Below are positions 40,873-48,657 of a DNA stretch of 53,974 nucleotides, piece by piece. The notes beneath the pieces were generated by a model that worked only from the letters and a program-made list of their open reading frames with translations, was not told where the DNA came from and searched no databases. Position numbers and translations under genes: made by a program. The stretch comes from UBA1794 sp964439955 (GTDB lineage: Bacteria; Bacteroidota; Bacteroidia; Bacteroidales; Bacteroidaceae): contig CAYTPX010000012.1 of assembly GCA_964439955.1 (NCBI GenBank), forward strand, positions 1-53,974, in the 5' to 3' direction. Position 1 is the stretch's first letter. Each line of letters begins with the position of its first letter.

Positions 40873-43800
40873 ATGAAAGCTTGTTTGGCGGCTCTCTTCG
40901 TGGGGGTTATGTGCATATCATTGCACGGACAGACGCAGCGTTTTAAGGGTTATCCCTCACGCACGGGAGAGATTGACATAAAAAAGCACTTTGCCTCCCC
41001 GCCGAAGGGGTACGGAAATGTGCCGTTCTTTTGGTGGAACGGCGATTCGTTGCGCATCGACCGTCTTCGTGATGAACTGGATTTGCTGGAAGGGGCGGCA
41101 GTAGACGGCTTTTCGGTGAGCTACATCCATTCTCATCCGGCGGTCGATCGGGATTTGAATGCTGGCGGCTATGGAGGTTATGGCAAGCCTGATCCGGGAA
41201 GCCCCGCGGTTTTTACCGATGGATGGTGGCGCCTGTGGAATCAATTCTCGGGCGAGTGTGCCGACAGGGGGTTGGGCGTAGGGCTGGACGACTATGTGCT
41301 CGGCTGGAGCGGGAATGGGTATTATCCTGACGAGGTAATGCGTGATTCTCGTTTTGTTCATTATCAAGGCCGGTTACGTTGTGCCATGTTCGATGTAGAG
41401 CCCGGGGCCAAGTTGGAAGCGGACTTGGAGAAAACGCCACTTTCGGTAATGGCCTATCCGCAAGGAGCCGACCTTTCCGGTTGTCTGCAAGGTACCCGTT
41501 TGAACTGGACCTCTGTTTCGTCCCGGAAGCAGACGGTTTATGTCGTTTATACCGACCCTTCTTTCGAACTTCATCCGGACTACGGGAAGAAACTCATAGA
41601 AGTTTATTTCGACCGTTTCGAGAAAAAGCTGGACGAACGCGGGCGGGCTGGCATGAACTATTTCTTCCAAGATGAATTGCATTATAATCTTACGATTCAT
41701 TCTTGGGCTGAAGACATGCCCGAAGAGTTCGCCCGTCGCAAAGGATATGACATTTTGCCTTATTTGCCTGCCTTGTTTGCGAACATAGGCCCTATTACGC
41801 CTAAAATTCGCCTGGACTATGCCGAGGTGGTCACAGCACTTTCCGAGGAACGCTACTTTATTCCTGTTTTCAACTGGCATAATGAACGCGGGCTTATTTA
41901 TGGCTGCGACAACAACGGGCGCGGGCTGGAGCCATTGCAGTACTTGGACTATTTCCGCATGACAAGCTGGTTTACGGCACCCGGGAATGATGCCCCGGCG
42001 CGAGGCTCAAGTTTCCGGCAGACAAAGGTGTCGAGCTCAATAGCCCATCTCTATGGGCGTCCCCGCACATGGCTGGAGGCTTTCTACGGGATGGGTTGGG
42101 ACAGCAACGGAGAGTGGCTCGCTTCGCAGCTCGACCACCACGTCATAGCCGGCGGCAACTTGCTCTGTCTGCATGGACTTTACTACTCTACGCACGGAGG
42201 CTGGTGGGAGTGGGCCCCTCCATGCTTCCATTTCCGCATGCCCTATTGGCCGCACATGAAAAAGTGGCTCGAATATGCTGAGCGGATGAGCTTTGTCTTG
42301 AGCCAGGGCACGCATGTGTGCGACATTGCCATTCTGTATCCTACCGAGTCGATGCAGGCTTATCCCGAGGCCACGCCCGATTCCATGTGGAAAGTAGCTG
42401 AACTTTTGAGCGACTGCGGCTTGGATTATGACTTTATTGATTATCATTCGTTGCAAAAGGCCGATGTAACCCGCGGCATGCTTGCCGTGTCGGGTGAGCA
42501 ATATAAGGTGCTTATTCTGCCCGATGCCAAGGCGCTGCACCAAGAAACTTGGGAAAAGATTGAAAAGTTCGGGCGGAAAGGCGGATTGGTTATCGCGGTA
42601 GGCGGTTTGCCAGTGGCCACTTCGCGTAAAGGCGAGGATGATTTTCGGTTTGCCCGTGCTTTGGATAGACTTTTCCGCCGCTCTGAAAACGGAATACATG
42701 TGGGGGATTGCGCCGAAGTGCCTCGTCTCATAGCCCAACGCTTTGTGCCGGATTTCAAAGTCGATACGGGTAAAGGACGTGTGTTGCACCGCCGTGTGGG
42801 CGAACGTGATGTGTATATGGTGATGGGGGTAAGCGCCGGCTCTGAGATTTTCTTCCGCGCAACGGGGAAAGCGGAGTGCTGGGATGCGAAACATGGCTCG
42901 ATTTCTGACCAGCCCGTCCTTCGCCAGACTGGAGAGGGTACTTGGATTCGATCCGATGCGGAGCCAAATGCCTCGAAATTGTATGTCTTTTCTCCTGGCG
43001 AGCCTACATATTGCACGGATGAGGGCGGGGAGCATGCGGGGAATGGCTTGCGTGTGTTGCCTTTGACCGGCAGTTGGGAGGTGGAGATTATACCTACTAT
43101 GGACAATAAGTGGGGCGATTTCCGCCTGCCAGCCTCTGAGGAACTGATAGGCCCCGAGGCGCGTGAGTTCCAGTGTGCATTCGTTCCTGAGGGGGACAGG
43201 CCCGACTCCCTTCTCCATGTCTTGCCGGGTTCGGCCGGAAGTCTCCACTATGGTTATGCAGACTTCATGGAGACGGCCGCAATCGATGCGGCCATCGATT
43301 TAAAGTCCTTTCTTGAACAGTCGGATTTCGATAGCCATGTCGCATGGAGGCCTTATGCTTTTTCTTGGCAATACGGAGTGCGTGACAACCCTGGTAGCCA
43401 AGGTTTTCACGGACTCAAGGGCAAAGTGGACAACCGCTTCCTTATTTTGGATCAAGGAGGCCATCAACTATTCCGTACATTCGTCTATGCGCCCAGTCCG
43501 GGCAACTACCGCATTGAGCAAGAAGGTGCGCGCCCTGCATGCATATATATTGATGGAAAGCCTGCCGGGGAGAGTCTTGTCGCATTGAGCGAAGGTTGGC
43601 ACAGGCTTTTATTGGCATATTCCGATACGAAGCGGGGGAGCTATGTCTTATCGGAGAAGCAGAGTAACAGCATTGACGGCCGCGACCGCAGCGCCGTGTT
43701 GCTCTATCCGGCCGAAAGTCCCGTGCCGTCGCCCGTTTCGTCCTACGGTTCGATCGTGGCGATGAAGTGGTATGGGACGGATCATTTGCCTTTTAGCCCG

Positions 43801-44433
43801 AACGGAGGGCGAAAAGGAGTTTGGGCCTATCGTTTTGCAACAGCTCCCGGCACGTCTTCTATGTATTTTGTTGTCCGCGGGATCATTAAAGACGCATATG
43901 TCAATGGTCGTCCTTTAGCCGGGATGGGTAAGATTACGGGAGGGGCCGATGGGGAATATTGCTTGGAGCTGAACGAAGTGCAGGGCGGAATCGATACGGT
44001 CACGCTGGTTGCTCTTCCCGAATTGGGGTGCGATGGAGCATCCTTCTTCGTGAGTCCCGTGAAACTGCAGTGCCGTACCGGCAGGATGCCAGCGGGCGAC
44101 TGGAGCCAATGGGGCGCTTTGAAGTATTTCTCAGGCGGCATGCGTTATAAGAAGCAGGTTGAGCTGCCGCTTGCCGAGGGGGAAACGGTCAGTTTGGACT
44201 TGGGTTTGGTGGATGCCACTTGCGAAGTGTGGATTAACGGCAAGGAAGCGGATTGCTTGCTGAGCCCCCCTTATCGTTTGGACATCACCCGTTTCGTCAA
44301 ACCCGGTTTGAATGAGATAGAAGTGTTGGTCTACAGTTCGCTTTCCAATCATTACCAGTCCATTCCCTCGGCATATCGCGGTGATCCGCGGGCGGGACTT
44401 ATCGGGCCGGTGCAGCTGGAACTGGCCCGTTGA
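40873..44433 (+). CDS. Exported GH106-like glycoside hydrolase (alpha-L-rhamnosidase-type)
   Basis: A 1186-residue protein with a signal peptide (MKACLAALFVGVMCISLHGQ). It begins its domain with PFFWWNGDSLRIDRLRDELD, the form seen at the start of GH106 proteins. A TIM-barrel-like section follows (MNYFFQDELHYNL, GWDSNGEWLASQLDH), then a glutamine-amidotransferase-like section (YKVLILPDAKALHQETW), and a C-terminal beta-sandwich of GH2 or galactose-binding type ending GLIGPVQLELAR. GH106 enzymes remove L-rhamnose from pectins. The assignment is from overall layout; I cannot confirm the catalytic Glu residues. There is no SusC/SusD pair, sugar kinase or regulator beside it. Confidence 0.75.
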   Translation: MKACLAALFVGVMCISLHGQTQRFKGYPSRTGEIDIKKHFASPPKGYGNVPFFWWNGDSLRIDRLRDELDLLEGAAVDGFSVSYIHSHPAVDRDLNAGGYGGYGKPDPGSPAVFTDGWWRLWNQFSGECADRGLGVGLDDYVLGWSGNGYYPDEVMRDSRFVHYQGRLRCAMFDVEPGAKLEADLEKTPLSVMAYPQGADLSGCLQGTRLNWTSVSSRKQTVYVVYTDPSFELHPDYGKKLIEVYFDRFEKKLDERGRAGMNYFFQDELHYNLTIHSWAEDMPEEFARRKGYDILPYLPALFANIGPITPKIRLDYAEVVTALSEERYFIPVFNWHNERGLIYGCDNNGRGLEPLQYLDYFRMTSWFTAPGNDAPARGSSFRQTKVSSSIAHLYGRPRTWLEAFYGMGWDSNGEWLASQLDHHVIAGGNLLCLHGLYYSTHGGWWEWAPPCFHFRMPYWPHMKKWLEYAERMSFVLSQGTHVCDIAILYPTESMQAYPEATPDSMWKVAELLSDCGLDYDFIDYHSLQKADVTRGMLAVSGEQYKVLILPDAKALHQETWEKIEKFGRKGGLVIAVGGLPVATSRKGEDDFRFARALDRLFRRSENGIHVGDCAEVPRLIAQRFVPDFKVDTGKGRVLHRRVGERDVYMVMGVSAGSEIFFRATGKAECWDAKHGSISDQPVLRQTGEGTWIRSDAEPNASKLYVFSPGEPTYCTDEGGEHAGNGLRVLPLTGSWEVEIIPTMDNKWGDFRLPASEELIGPEAREFQCAFVPEGDRPDSLLHVLPGSAGSLHYGYADFMETAAIDAAIDLKSFLEQSDFDSHVAWRPYAFSWQYGVRDNPGSQGFHGLKGKVDNRFLILDQGGHQLFRTFVYAPSPGNYRIEQEGARPACIYIDGKPAGESLVALSEGWHRLLLAYSDTKRGSYVLSEKQSNSIDGRDRSAVLLYPAESPVPSPVSSYGSIVAMKWYGTDHLPFSPNGGRKGVWAYRFATAPGTSSMYFVVRGIIKDAYVNGRPLAGMGKITGGADGEYCLELNEVQGGIDTVTLVALPELGCDGASFFVSPVKLQCRTGRMPAGDWSQWGALKYFSGGMRYKKQVELPLAEGETVSLDLGLVDATCEVWINGKEADCLLSPPYRLDITRFVKPGLNEIEVLVYSSLSNHYQSIPSAYRGDPRAGLIGPVQLELAR

Positions 44434-44460
44434 CTGCCGCTTCCCGATCGGCGGTGCTGC

Positions 44461-44513
44461 GCTTTTTCAAAAAAGTGCAGTGCTTTTCGGGAAAAAGTGC
44501 GGGAACTTTCAAT
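44461..44513 (+). repeat. Intergenic repeat, two units
   Basis: AAAAGTGC occurs at 44471-44478 and 44493-44500, a 22-bp period, within AAAAGTGCAGTGCTTTTCGG and AAAAGTGCGGGAACTTTC. It lies between the hydrolase stop and the terminator. Confidence 0.55.
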
Positions 44514-44555
44514 AAAAAGTCCATTGCCCAAAAACTGGGCAATGGACTTTTTTTT
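44514..44555. terminator. Bidirectional terminator between the hydrolase and the SIMPL gene
   Basis: Stem AAAAAGTCCATTGCCC / GGGCAATGGACTTTTT around the loop AAAAACT. The A and T ends give U-runs on both strands, as expected between convergent genes. Confidence 0.95.
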
Positions 44556-44590
44556 AGTTGCATGCAGTTCCGTTTGCCGGAAAGGTACAG

Positions 44591-45295
44591 TTAGTCTTCC
44601 AAATAGTAGTCCAGCCCGGTCACGACGCGCACCTTCTTTATATGGGGAGTATTGGGGTCGCGGTCGGTAATCTCGAACTGCCCTTGGCGGGCGGACTTGA
44701 TTTTTCCTAATTTGCTCTCGGAGTCTGATGCGAATTTCTGTGCGGCTTCGTGGGCATTCTTGGTGGCTTGTTCAATCATTTGCGGCTTGATTTTGTTCAA
44801 GTCCGTGTATTCATAAGTCACGTTGTAGCGGTAGTCGCCGCCCGTCAGGGCGATGCCTTGCTGAAGCAGGGAGCCTTGTTCGCTGATGAGTTTGCGGATT
44901 TTGTCGACCTGCGAGGAAGTTACGGTGATGACCGATGTTACATTGTAGCGGTAGGGCGATTCGTTGTTGGAATATCGTTCGGCAGCCATGTCGATAATGT
45001 CCGGCGCGCCTATCGATATTTCTTCGTCTTTCAGCCCGTTCTGCTTCAGAAATTTGATGACCGTTGCGTTCTTGCCCGTAATCCGTTTGTAGAGTTCCGG
45101 GAGATCGTTGCCCAGGTCTTTCAGCACAAGCGGCCAAGTTACCTTGTTGGCCGAGACTTCCTGTTCGGCCAGCCCGCGGACGGAAACAATTCGGTCGCGC
45201 TCTTTCAAATTAACCACGGCACTACGTAGCAAGAAGCCCGTCAATACCAAACCTGCCGCCAGTATGGCTGCTTCTTTCATCCAATTTTTCATCAT
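44591..45295 (-). CDS. SIMPL-domain (DUF541) protein
   Basis: A 234-residue protein with one N-terminal membrane anchor or uncleaved signal (about 6-28). SIMPL features follow: VSVRGLAEQEVSANKVTWPL, FLKQNGLKDEEISIG, YNVTSVITVTSSQVDKIRK and AHEAAQKFASDSESKLGKIKSA. The family is periplasmic or envelope-bound and of unclear function, linked to stress and to a kinase-binding protein in animals. A -7 box TACCTTTG lies at 45346-45339 on this strand. It is convergent with the hydrolase gene. Confidence 0.88.
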   Translation of the reverse strand: MMKNWMKEAAILAAGLVLTGFLLRSAVVNLKERDRIVSVRGLAEQEVSANKVTWPLVLKDLGNDLPELYKRITGKNATVIKFLKQNGLKDEEISIGAPDIIDMAAERYSNNESPYRYNVTSVITVTSSQVDKIRKLISEQGSLLQQGIALTGGDYRYNVTYEYTDLNKIKPQMIEQATKNAHEAAQKFASDSESKLGKIKSARQGQFEITDRDPNTPHIKKVRVVTGLDYYLED

Positions 45296-45338
45296 GGCTG
45301 TGAATTTGTTTAAGGGGTGAATTCCGTGTAGTCACTGC

Positions 45339-45346
45339 CAAAGGTA
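45339..45346 (-). promoter_or_regulatory. -7 box of the SIMPL gene
   Basis: TACCTTTG on the minus strand, 44 bp before the ATG at 45295. Confidence 0.6.
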
Positions 45347-45442
45347 GGAATAAATCGTTGCCGGGTTGCACTATTTCCTATGTTTTCCTTTTGGTGGCCG
45401 TTATTTTTTTGCCCTTCTTTTGCAGTGTTTCCCCTTCCCGGT

Positions 45443-45473
45443 GAAGAAAAAGGCGGCACCCGCCGGTGCCGCC
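45443..45473 (-). terminator. Terminator-like hairpin on the minus strand with no gene upstream
   Basis: Perfect 9-bp stem GGCGGCACC (45452-45460) / GGTGCCGCC (45465-45473) with a 4-nt loop. Read on the minus strand it is followed by TTTTTCTTC. No minus-strand gene ends here: the nearest ones start beyond rpsP. Confidence 0.7.
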
Positions 45474-45594
45474 TCGCTTACCTAACTAAACATAACCTGA
45501 TAACAACCTTATAACGGTATAACCCCGTTTTTTAATCCAAATGCCTTGATTCACATCAAAGGGATTGTATTTGTTGTGGATTGAACTGTAACTT

Positions 45595-45640
45595 AAAGAT
45601 AGGGATGTGTCCTTTCGCAGGAAGCCGTTCCCTTATCTTT
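45595..45640. repeat. Long imperfect hairpin
   Basis: AAAGATAGGGA (45595-45605) pairs with TCCCTTATCTTT (45629-45640) with one bulged base. Inside it TCCT and AGGA form a second stem around TTCGC. The fold is possible on both strands. Confidence 0.55.
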
Positions 45641-45794
45641 AGGAGTGATGGGCAAATGTTGTAAAGATTGACGTGATTCGGGCTAAAAAAAGCGTAATAA
45701 GGGAGGAGAAATCCGTAAATGTATCCCCCGGGCAGCCGAATAACGATAATTACGCCTCCTTGTGGATATAATTAAACCCTTGGGGCGCTTTCCC

Positions 45795-45825
45795 GCAAAA
45801 GTGCCGGTGTTTTTTCCGGTTTTCC
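45795..45825 (+). repeat. Copy of the intergenic repeat
   Basis: GCAAAAGTGCCGGTGTTTTT followed by TCCGG; AAAAGTGC at 45797-45804. Confidence 0.45.
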
Positions 45826-45991
45826 TTGCAGCTTTTTATGGGAAGCCCCCAATCCCGTACCGGAACAATCTGCGGCTTGTGAAGCCCGATAATGGCCGTC
45901 CTGCGCGCCATATTGTGGCACAAAACCAAAAAGCCTTGCCCCTTTTTCCGCAAAACGGAAAGGCTTCATGCAAAAGGGTGGGGCAAAGCAC

Positions 45992-46022
45992 TTGCCAAGT
46001 CAAAGGAAAAACCGTACCTTTG
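45992..46022 (+). promoter_or_regulatory. Promoter of rpsP
   Basis: TTG (45992-45994), 20 bp, TACCTTTG (46015-46022). The leader before the ATG is about 65 nt. Confidence 0.75.
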
Positions 46023-46095
46023 CCACGCTGTTACGAGTATAGCAGCGTTCAAATCAATCTTTTCTACAATTATTATTAAAAACAAACTACAAAGA

Positions 46096-46701
46096 ATGGC
46101 AACAAAAATCAGATTGCAACGCCGTGGACACAAGCATTATGCTTTCTACTCCATAGTGATTGCTGATTCGAGAGCACCACGTGATGGTAAATTCATCGAA
46201 AAAATCGGTACGTATAATCCCAACACCGATCCTGCTACCATTGATTTGAAATTCGACCGTGCCCTGCATTGGGTGCAAGTTGGGGCACAACCGACCGATA
46301 CCGTCCGTAGCATTCTCTCCCGTGAGGGCGTGTACATGATGAAGCATCTGCAGACTGGCGTAAAGAAAGGTGCTTTTGGCGAAGCAGAGGCGCAAGCGAA
46401 GTTTGAAGCTTGGAAGAACGACAAGGTAAGCGGCTTGGAAAAACTCAAAGCCCAGAAAATAGAAGCGCAGAAGGCTGCCCAAAAAGCACGGCTCGAAGCC
46501 GAAATCAAGATAAACGAGGAGAAGGCAAAGGCTCTGGCCGAGAAGAAGGCTGCTATTTTGGCCGAGGAAGCAGCAAAAGCCGCGGAAGAGGCCAAGGCTG
46601 CCGCCGAGGCCGCTGCAGCGGTAGCTGCCGCAGAAAGTGAAAACGCAGGCGATGCTCCTGCTGGCGAAGCTTCTGCTGCAGAGGAAAAGGCTGCAGAATA
46701 A
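46096..46701 (+). CDS. rpsP: 30S ribosomal protein S16 with a long Ala/Glu/Lys tail
   Basis: A 201-residue protein. Residues 1 to about 85 are S16: ATKIRLQRRGHKHYAFYSIV, SRAPRDGKFIEKIGTYNPN and ALHWVQVGAQPTDTVRSILS. S16 helps assemble the 5' domain of 16S rRNA. The remaining 110 residues are highly charged and Ala-rich (EEAAKAAEEAKAAAEAA), predicted helical or coiled-coil, and end acidic. Extended S16 proteins are known in Bacteroidota, but the role of the tail is unknown. The gene stands alone, not in the usual rpsP-rimM-trmD-rplS operon. Confidence 0.96.
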   Translation: MATKIRLQRRGHKHYAFYSIVIADSRAPRDGKFIEKIGTYNPNTDPATIDLKFDRALHWVQVGAQPTDTVRSILSREGVYMMKHLQTGVKKGAFGEAEAQAKFEAWKNDKVSGLEKLKAQKIEAQKAAQKARLEAEIKINEEKAKALAEKKAAILAEEAAKAAEEAKAAAEAAAAVAAAESENAGDAPAGEASAAEEKAAE

Positions 46702-46736
46702 AGAGGATTTAAAAGACGTATTTCTTCAAAACACCG

Positions 46737-46780
46737 CAAGCGCGGATGTCCCCCAAGGGAAGGACATCCGCGCTTGTCAT
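46737..46780 (+). terminator. Probable terminator after rpsP
   Basis: A 15-bp perfect stem CAAGCGCGGATGTCC / GGACATCCGCGCTTG with a 10-nt loop. It is followed by TCATTT, a weak T-run. Confidence 0.75.
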
Positions 46781-46882
46781 TTATATGGAAGGGGAGACGG
46801 GGGAGGTGGGTTTCGTCCCGGTGGCAAGGCCTCGTTCGGGTAAATAACAGGTCGCTTCTGGAAGATCCTTGCCGAAAAGACA

Positions 46883-46915
46883 TAGCGGGCATACCGGAAA
46901 TCGGTACGCCCGCTA
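46883..46915 (-). terminator. Probable terminator for the lipoprotein gene
   Basis: TAGCGGGC (46883-46890) pairs with GCCCGCTA (46908-46915), extended by ACCG/CGGT. Read on the minus strand it is followed by TGTCTTTTC. Confidence 0.6.
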
Positions 46916-46947
46916 CACGTGTTATCCTTTCTCGGGAGATTTATATA

Positions 46948-47406
46948 CTATTTCTTAGTATATACATAGTCTTGCCAGTTAGCACTCCGGCCTTTGTCTT
47001 CGGCGAGCTGGATGATTTGCGAGCCGTCGGTAGCTTGCTCATAATAGGAAATCTTGTCTTCATTGCCATCTTTCTTGCATGTGAGCAAGAGGGCGGCTTT
47101 GTCATTCTTTGTACCAGTTGTGCGAAGTACGATACCGTCTTGTCCAGTGCGTACTTTTTGCCCTGTCTGGCCATAGGTGTACGTTTGAATCCGTTCGTAG
47201 GTCCCAATCGAATCCCCGTCGGCGATGCTGATAGATATTTCCACCAAGCAAGTATCACCTGGTACGGTTTTCTCATAGCCCGTATAGACTACGGTAGGAA
47301 TTTCTACGGCCACGGAATCAGTTGCAGCTGCGTCTTTGTCCGATTGGCCTCCGCTGCACGAGGCAAGCAGCCCGAGTACAGCTGCCGTCATGAGTATTTT
47401 CTTCAT
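46948..47406 (-). CDS. Lipoprotein of unknown function (weakly NlpE-like)
   Basis: A 152-residue lipoprotein. The ATG at 47406 begins the signal MKKILMTAAVLGLLASC, with the lipidated Cys at residue 17. The mature part is a small beta-rich domain: YTGYEKTVPGDTCLVEISISI, YERIQTYTYGQTG and a C-terminal IIQLAEDKG. The layout vaguely resembles the N-terminal domain of NlpE-type lipoproteins, but the CxxC of E. coli NlpE is absent. It lies 93 bp after mnmA on the same strand. A perfect 9-bp inverted repeat (TATATACTA / TAGTATATA, 46942-46964) spans its stop codon. Function cannot be stated. Confidence 0.75.
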   Translation of the reverse strand: MKKILMTAAVLGLLASCSGGQSDKDAAATDSVAVEIPTVVYTGYEKTVPGDTCLVEISISIADGDSIGTYERIQTYTYGQTGQKVRTGQDGIVLRTTGTKNDKAALLLTCKKDGNEDKISYYEQATDGSQIIQLAEDKGRSANWQDYVYTKK

Positions 47407-47499
47407 TGTAAAAGAAAAGGTTTGGTCTGTTTTCACTTGGGGGCGAAAGTACTTCTTTCTGTTGGATGAAACAAATCCTGTTATTTTTTTTTAAGAGTT

Positions 47500-48585
47500 T
47501 TACCGTAGTATGATTTCCCCGCTGCCGATGCAGAGGTAGCCTGCCGCATCGTAAACGGTACAGAATTGACCCGGCGCAATGCCTTGTAGTGGCTTTTGCA
47601 CTTTCAGATGGTATCCGTAGGGGCGTGGGACGAGTGTCGCGGGAGTAAATTCGGGCGTATGGCGGATTTTGACGCTGACCTTTATGGATTGCCCCGGGGG
47701 ATTTCCGGAAGAGGGGGTGTCCCAAGGGTTTAGTGTTATGAAATGGAAGTCGGAGATGTCGAACTCTGTGCCGTATTGTTCTTGGGGGGCGTAGCCCCGG
47801 GCCACGTATAGCGTGTTGTTCTCTATGTCTTTTTTCACGACGAACCAAGGCCCTCCGCTCAAATAAAGTCCTTTACGTTGGCCAATGGTATGGAACCAGA
47901 ATCCTTTATGCTGCCCTAGTATTTTTCCGCTTTCGAGTTCTACGATGTTCCCGGGTTTCTCTCCGAGATACCGGCGAATGAAATCGTTGTAATTTATCTT
48001 CCCAAGGAAGCAAATGCCTTGGCTGTCCTTGCGGCGGGCGTTGATGAGATGTTCTTTTTCGGCTATTTGGCGTACTTCGTGCTTCATCAGGTGGCCTATG
48101 GGGAAAAGCAGTTTCCGGACTTGCCCGGAATTTATTTGGCAAAGGAAGTCGGTTTGGTCTTTTACCGGGTCGGCGGCCGTGGCCAGCCATGTCCTCCCGT
48201 CGATGAGTGCCGTGGTGGCGTAGTGCCCGGTGGCCGTCTTGTCGAATTCATGGCCGACGGCTTGTTCGAAAGCTCCGAATTTGATGAGCTTGTTGCACAT
48301 GACATCGGGGTTGGGGGTGAATCCCTTCCGTACTTTGTCGATGATGTATGCCACCACGTTGTCCCAATATTCGCGGTGGAGGTCTATGATGTCAAACGGG
48401 CAGCCGTACTTCCGTGCCACGGCTGATGCCATCTCGATGTCCTCTTCCGCAGTACAGTCGAGCGAAGGGTCGTCGTCTTTTCCGATTTTGATGTAGAAAC
48501 AGTGGGGTGTGATGCCGTTTTCTTTCAGTTGGTATACTGCCACTGAACTGTCTACGCCTCCGGAGAGTAAAGTCGCGATGTTCAT
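47500..48585 (-). CDS. mnmA: tRNA-specific 2-thiouridylase
   Basis: A 361-residue enzyme that thiolates uridine-34 of tRNA-Lys, -Glu and -Gln using ATP and a sulfur relay. The PP-loop is LLSGGVDSS (6-14). The two catalytic cysteines are in NPDVMCNKLIKF and DSQGICFLG. TGHYA and HTIGQRKGLYLSGG are further signatures. Length is normal. It is downstream of a pseudouridine synthase and rlmD on the same strand, a cluster of RNA-modification genes, with a 72-bp gap that could hold a separate promoter. Confidence 0.97.
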   Translation of the reverse strand: MNIATLLSGGVDSSVAVYQLKENGITPHCFYIKIGKDDDPSLDCTAEEDIEMASAVARKYGCPFDIIDLHREYWDNVVAYIIDKVRKGFTPNPDVMCNKLIKFGAFEQAVGHEFDKTATGHYATTALIDGRTWLATAADPVKDQTDFLCQINSGQVRKLLFPIGHLMKHEVRQIAEKEHLINARRKDSQGICFLGKINYNDFIRRYLGEKPGNIVELESGKILGQHKGFWFHTIGQRKGLYLSGGPWFVVKKDIENNTLYVARGYAPQEQYGTEFDISDFHFITLNPWDTPSSGNPPGQSIKVSVKIRHTPEFTPATLVPRPYGYHLKVQKPLQGIAPGQFCTVYDAAGYLCIGSGEIILR

Positions 48586-48657
48586 GTTATAAAAAAAGTG
48601 CTGTATCTTTTCGGTGCAACCGGCAGTCCTTTTTCTTGCAGGTTGCTGGGGTTTCTT

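Larger units (their letters stand above)
45347..46014. other. Long structured intergenic region without a supported gene
   Basis: About 670 bp. It contains a terminator-like hairpin facing the minus strand (45443-45473), a second long imperfect hairpin (45595-45640) and a copy of the intergenic repeat (45795-45825). Small frames on either strand have no recognisable product. The layout would fit a small RNA on the minus strand ending at about 45443, but no conserved RNA class is recognised. Confidence 0.45.

Noticed and set aside
45762..46079. A 105-codon plus-strand frame and an antisense 67-codon frame upstream of rpsP
   Set aside because: They overlap the rpsP promoter and the intergenic repeat and show no recognisable protein features.
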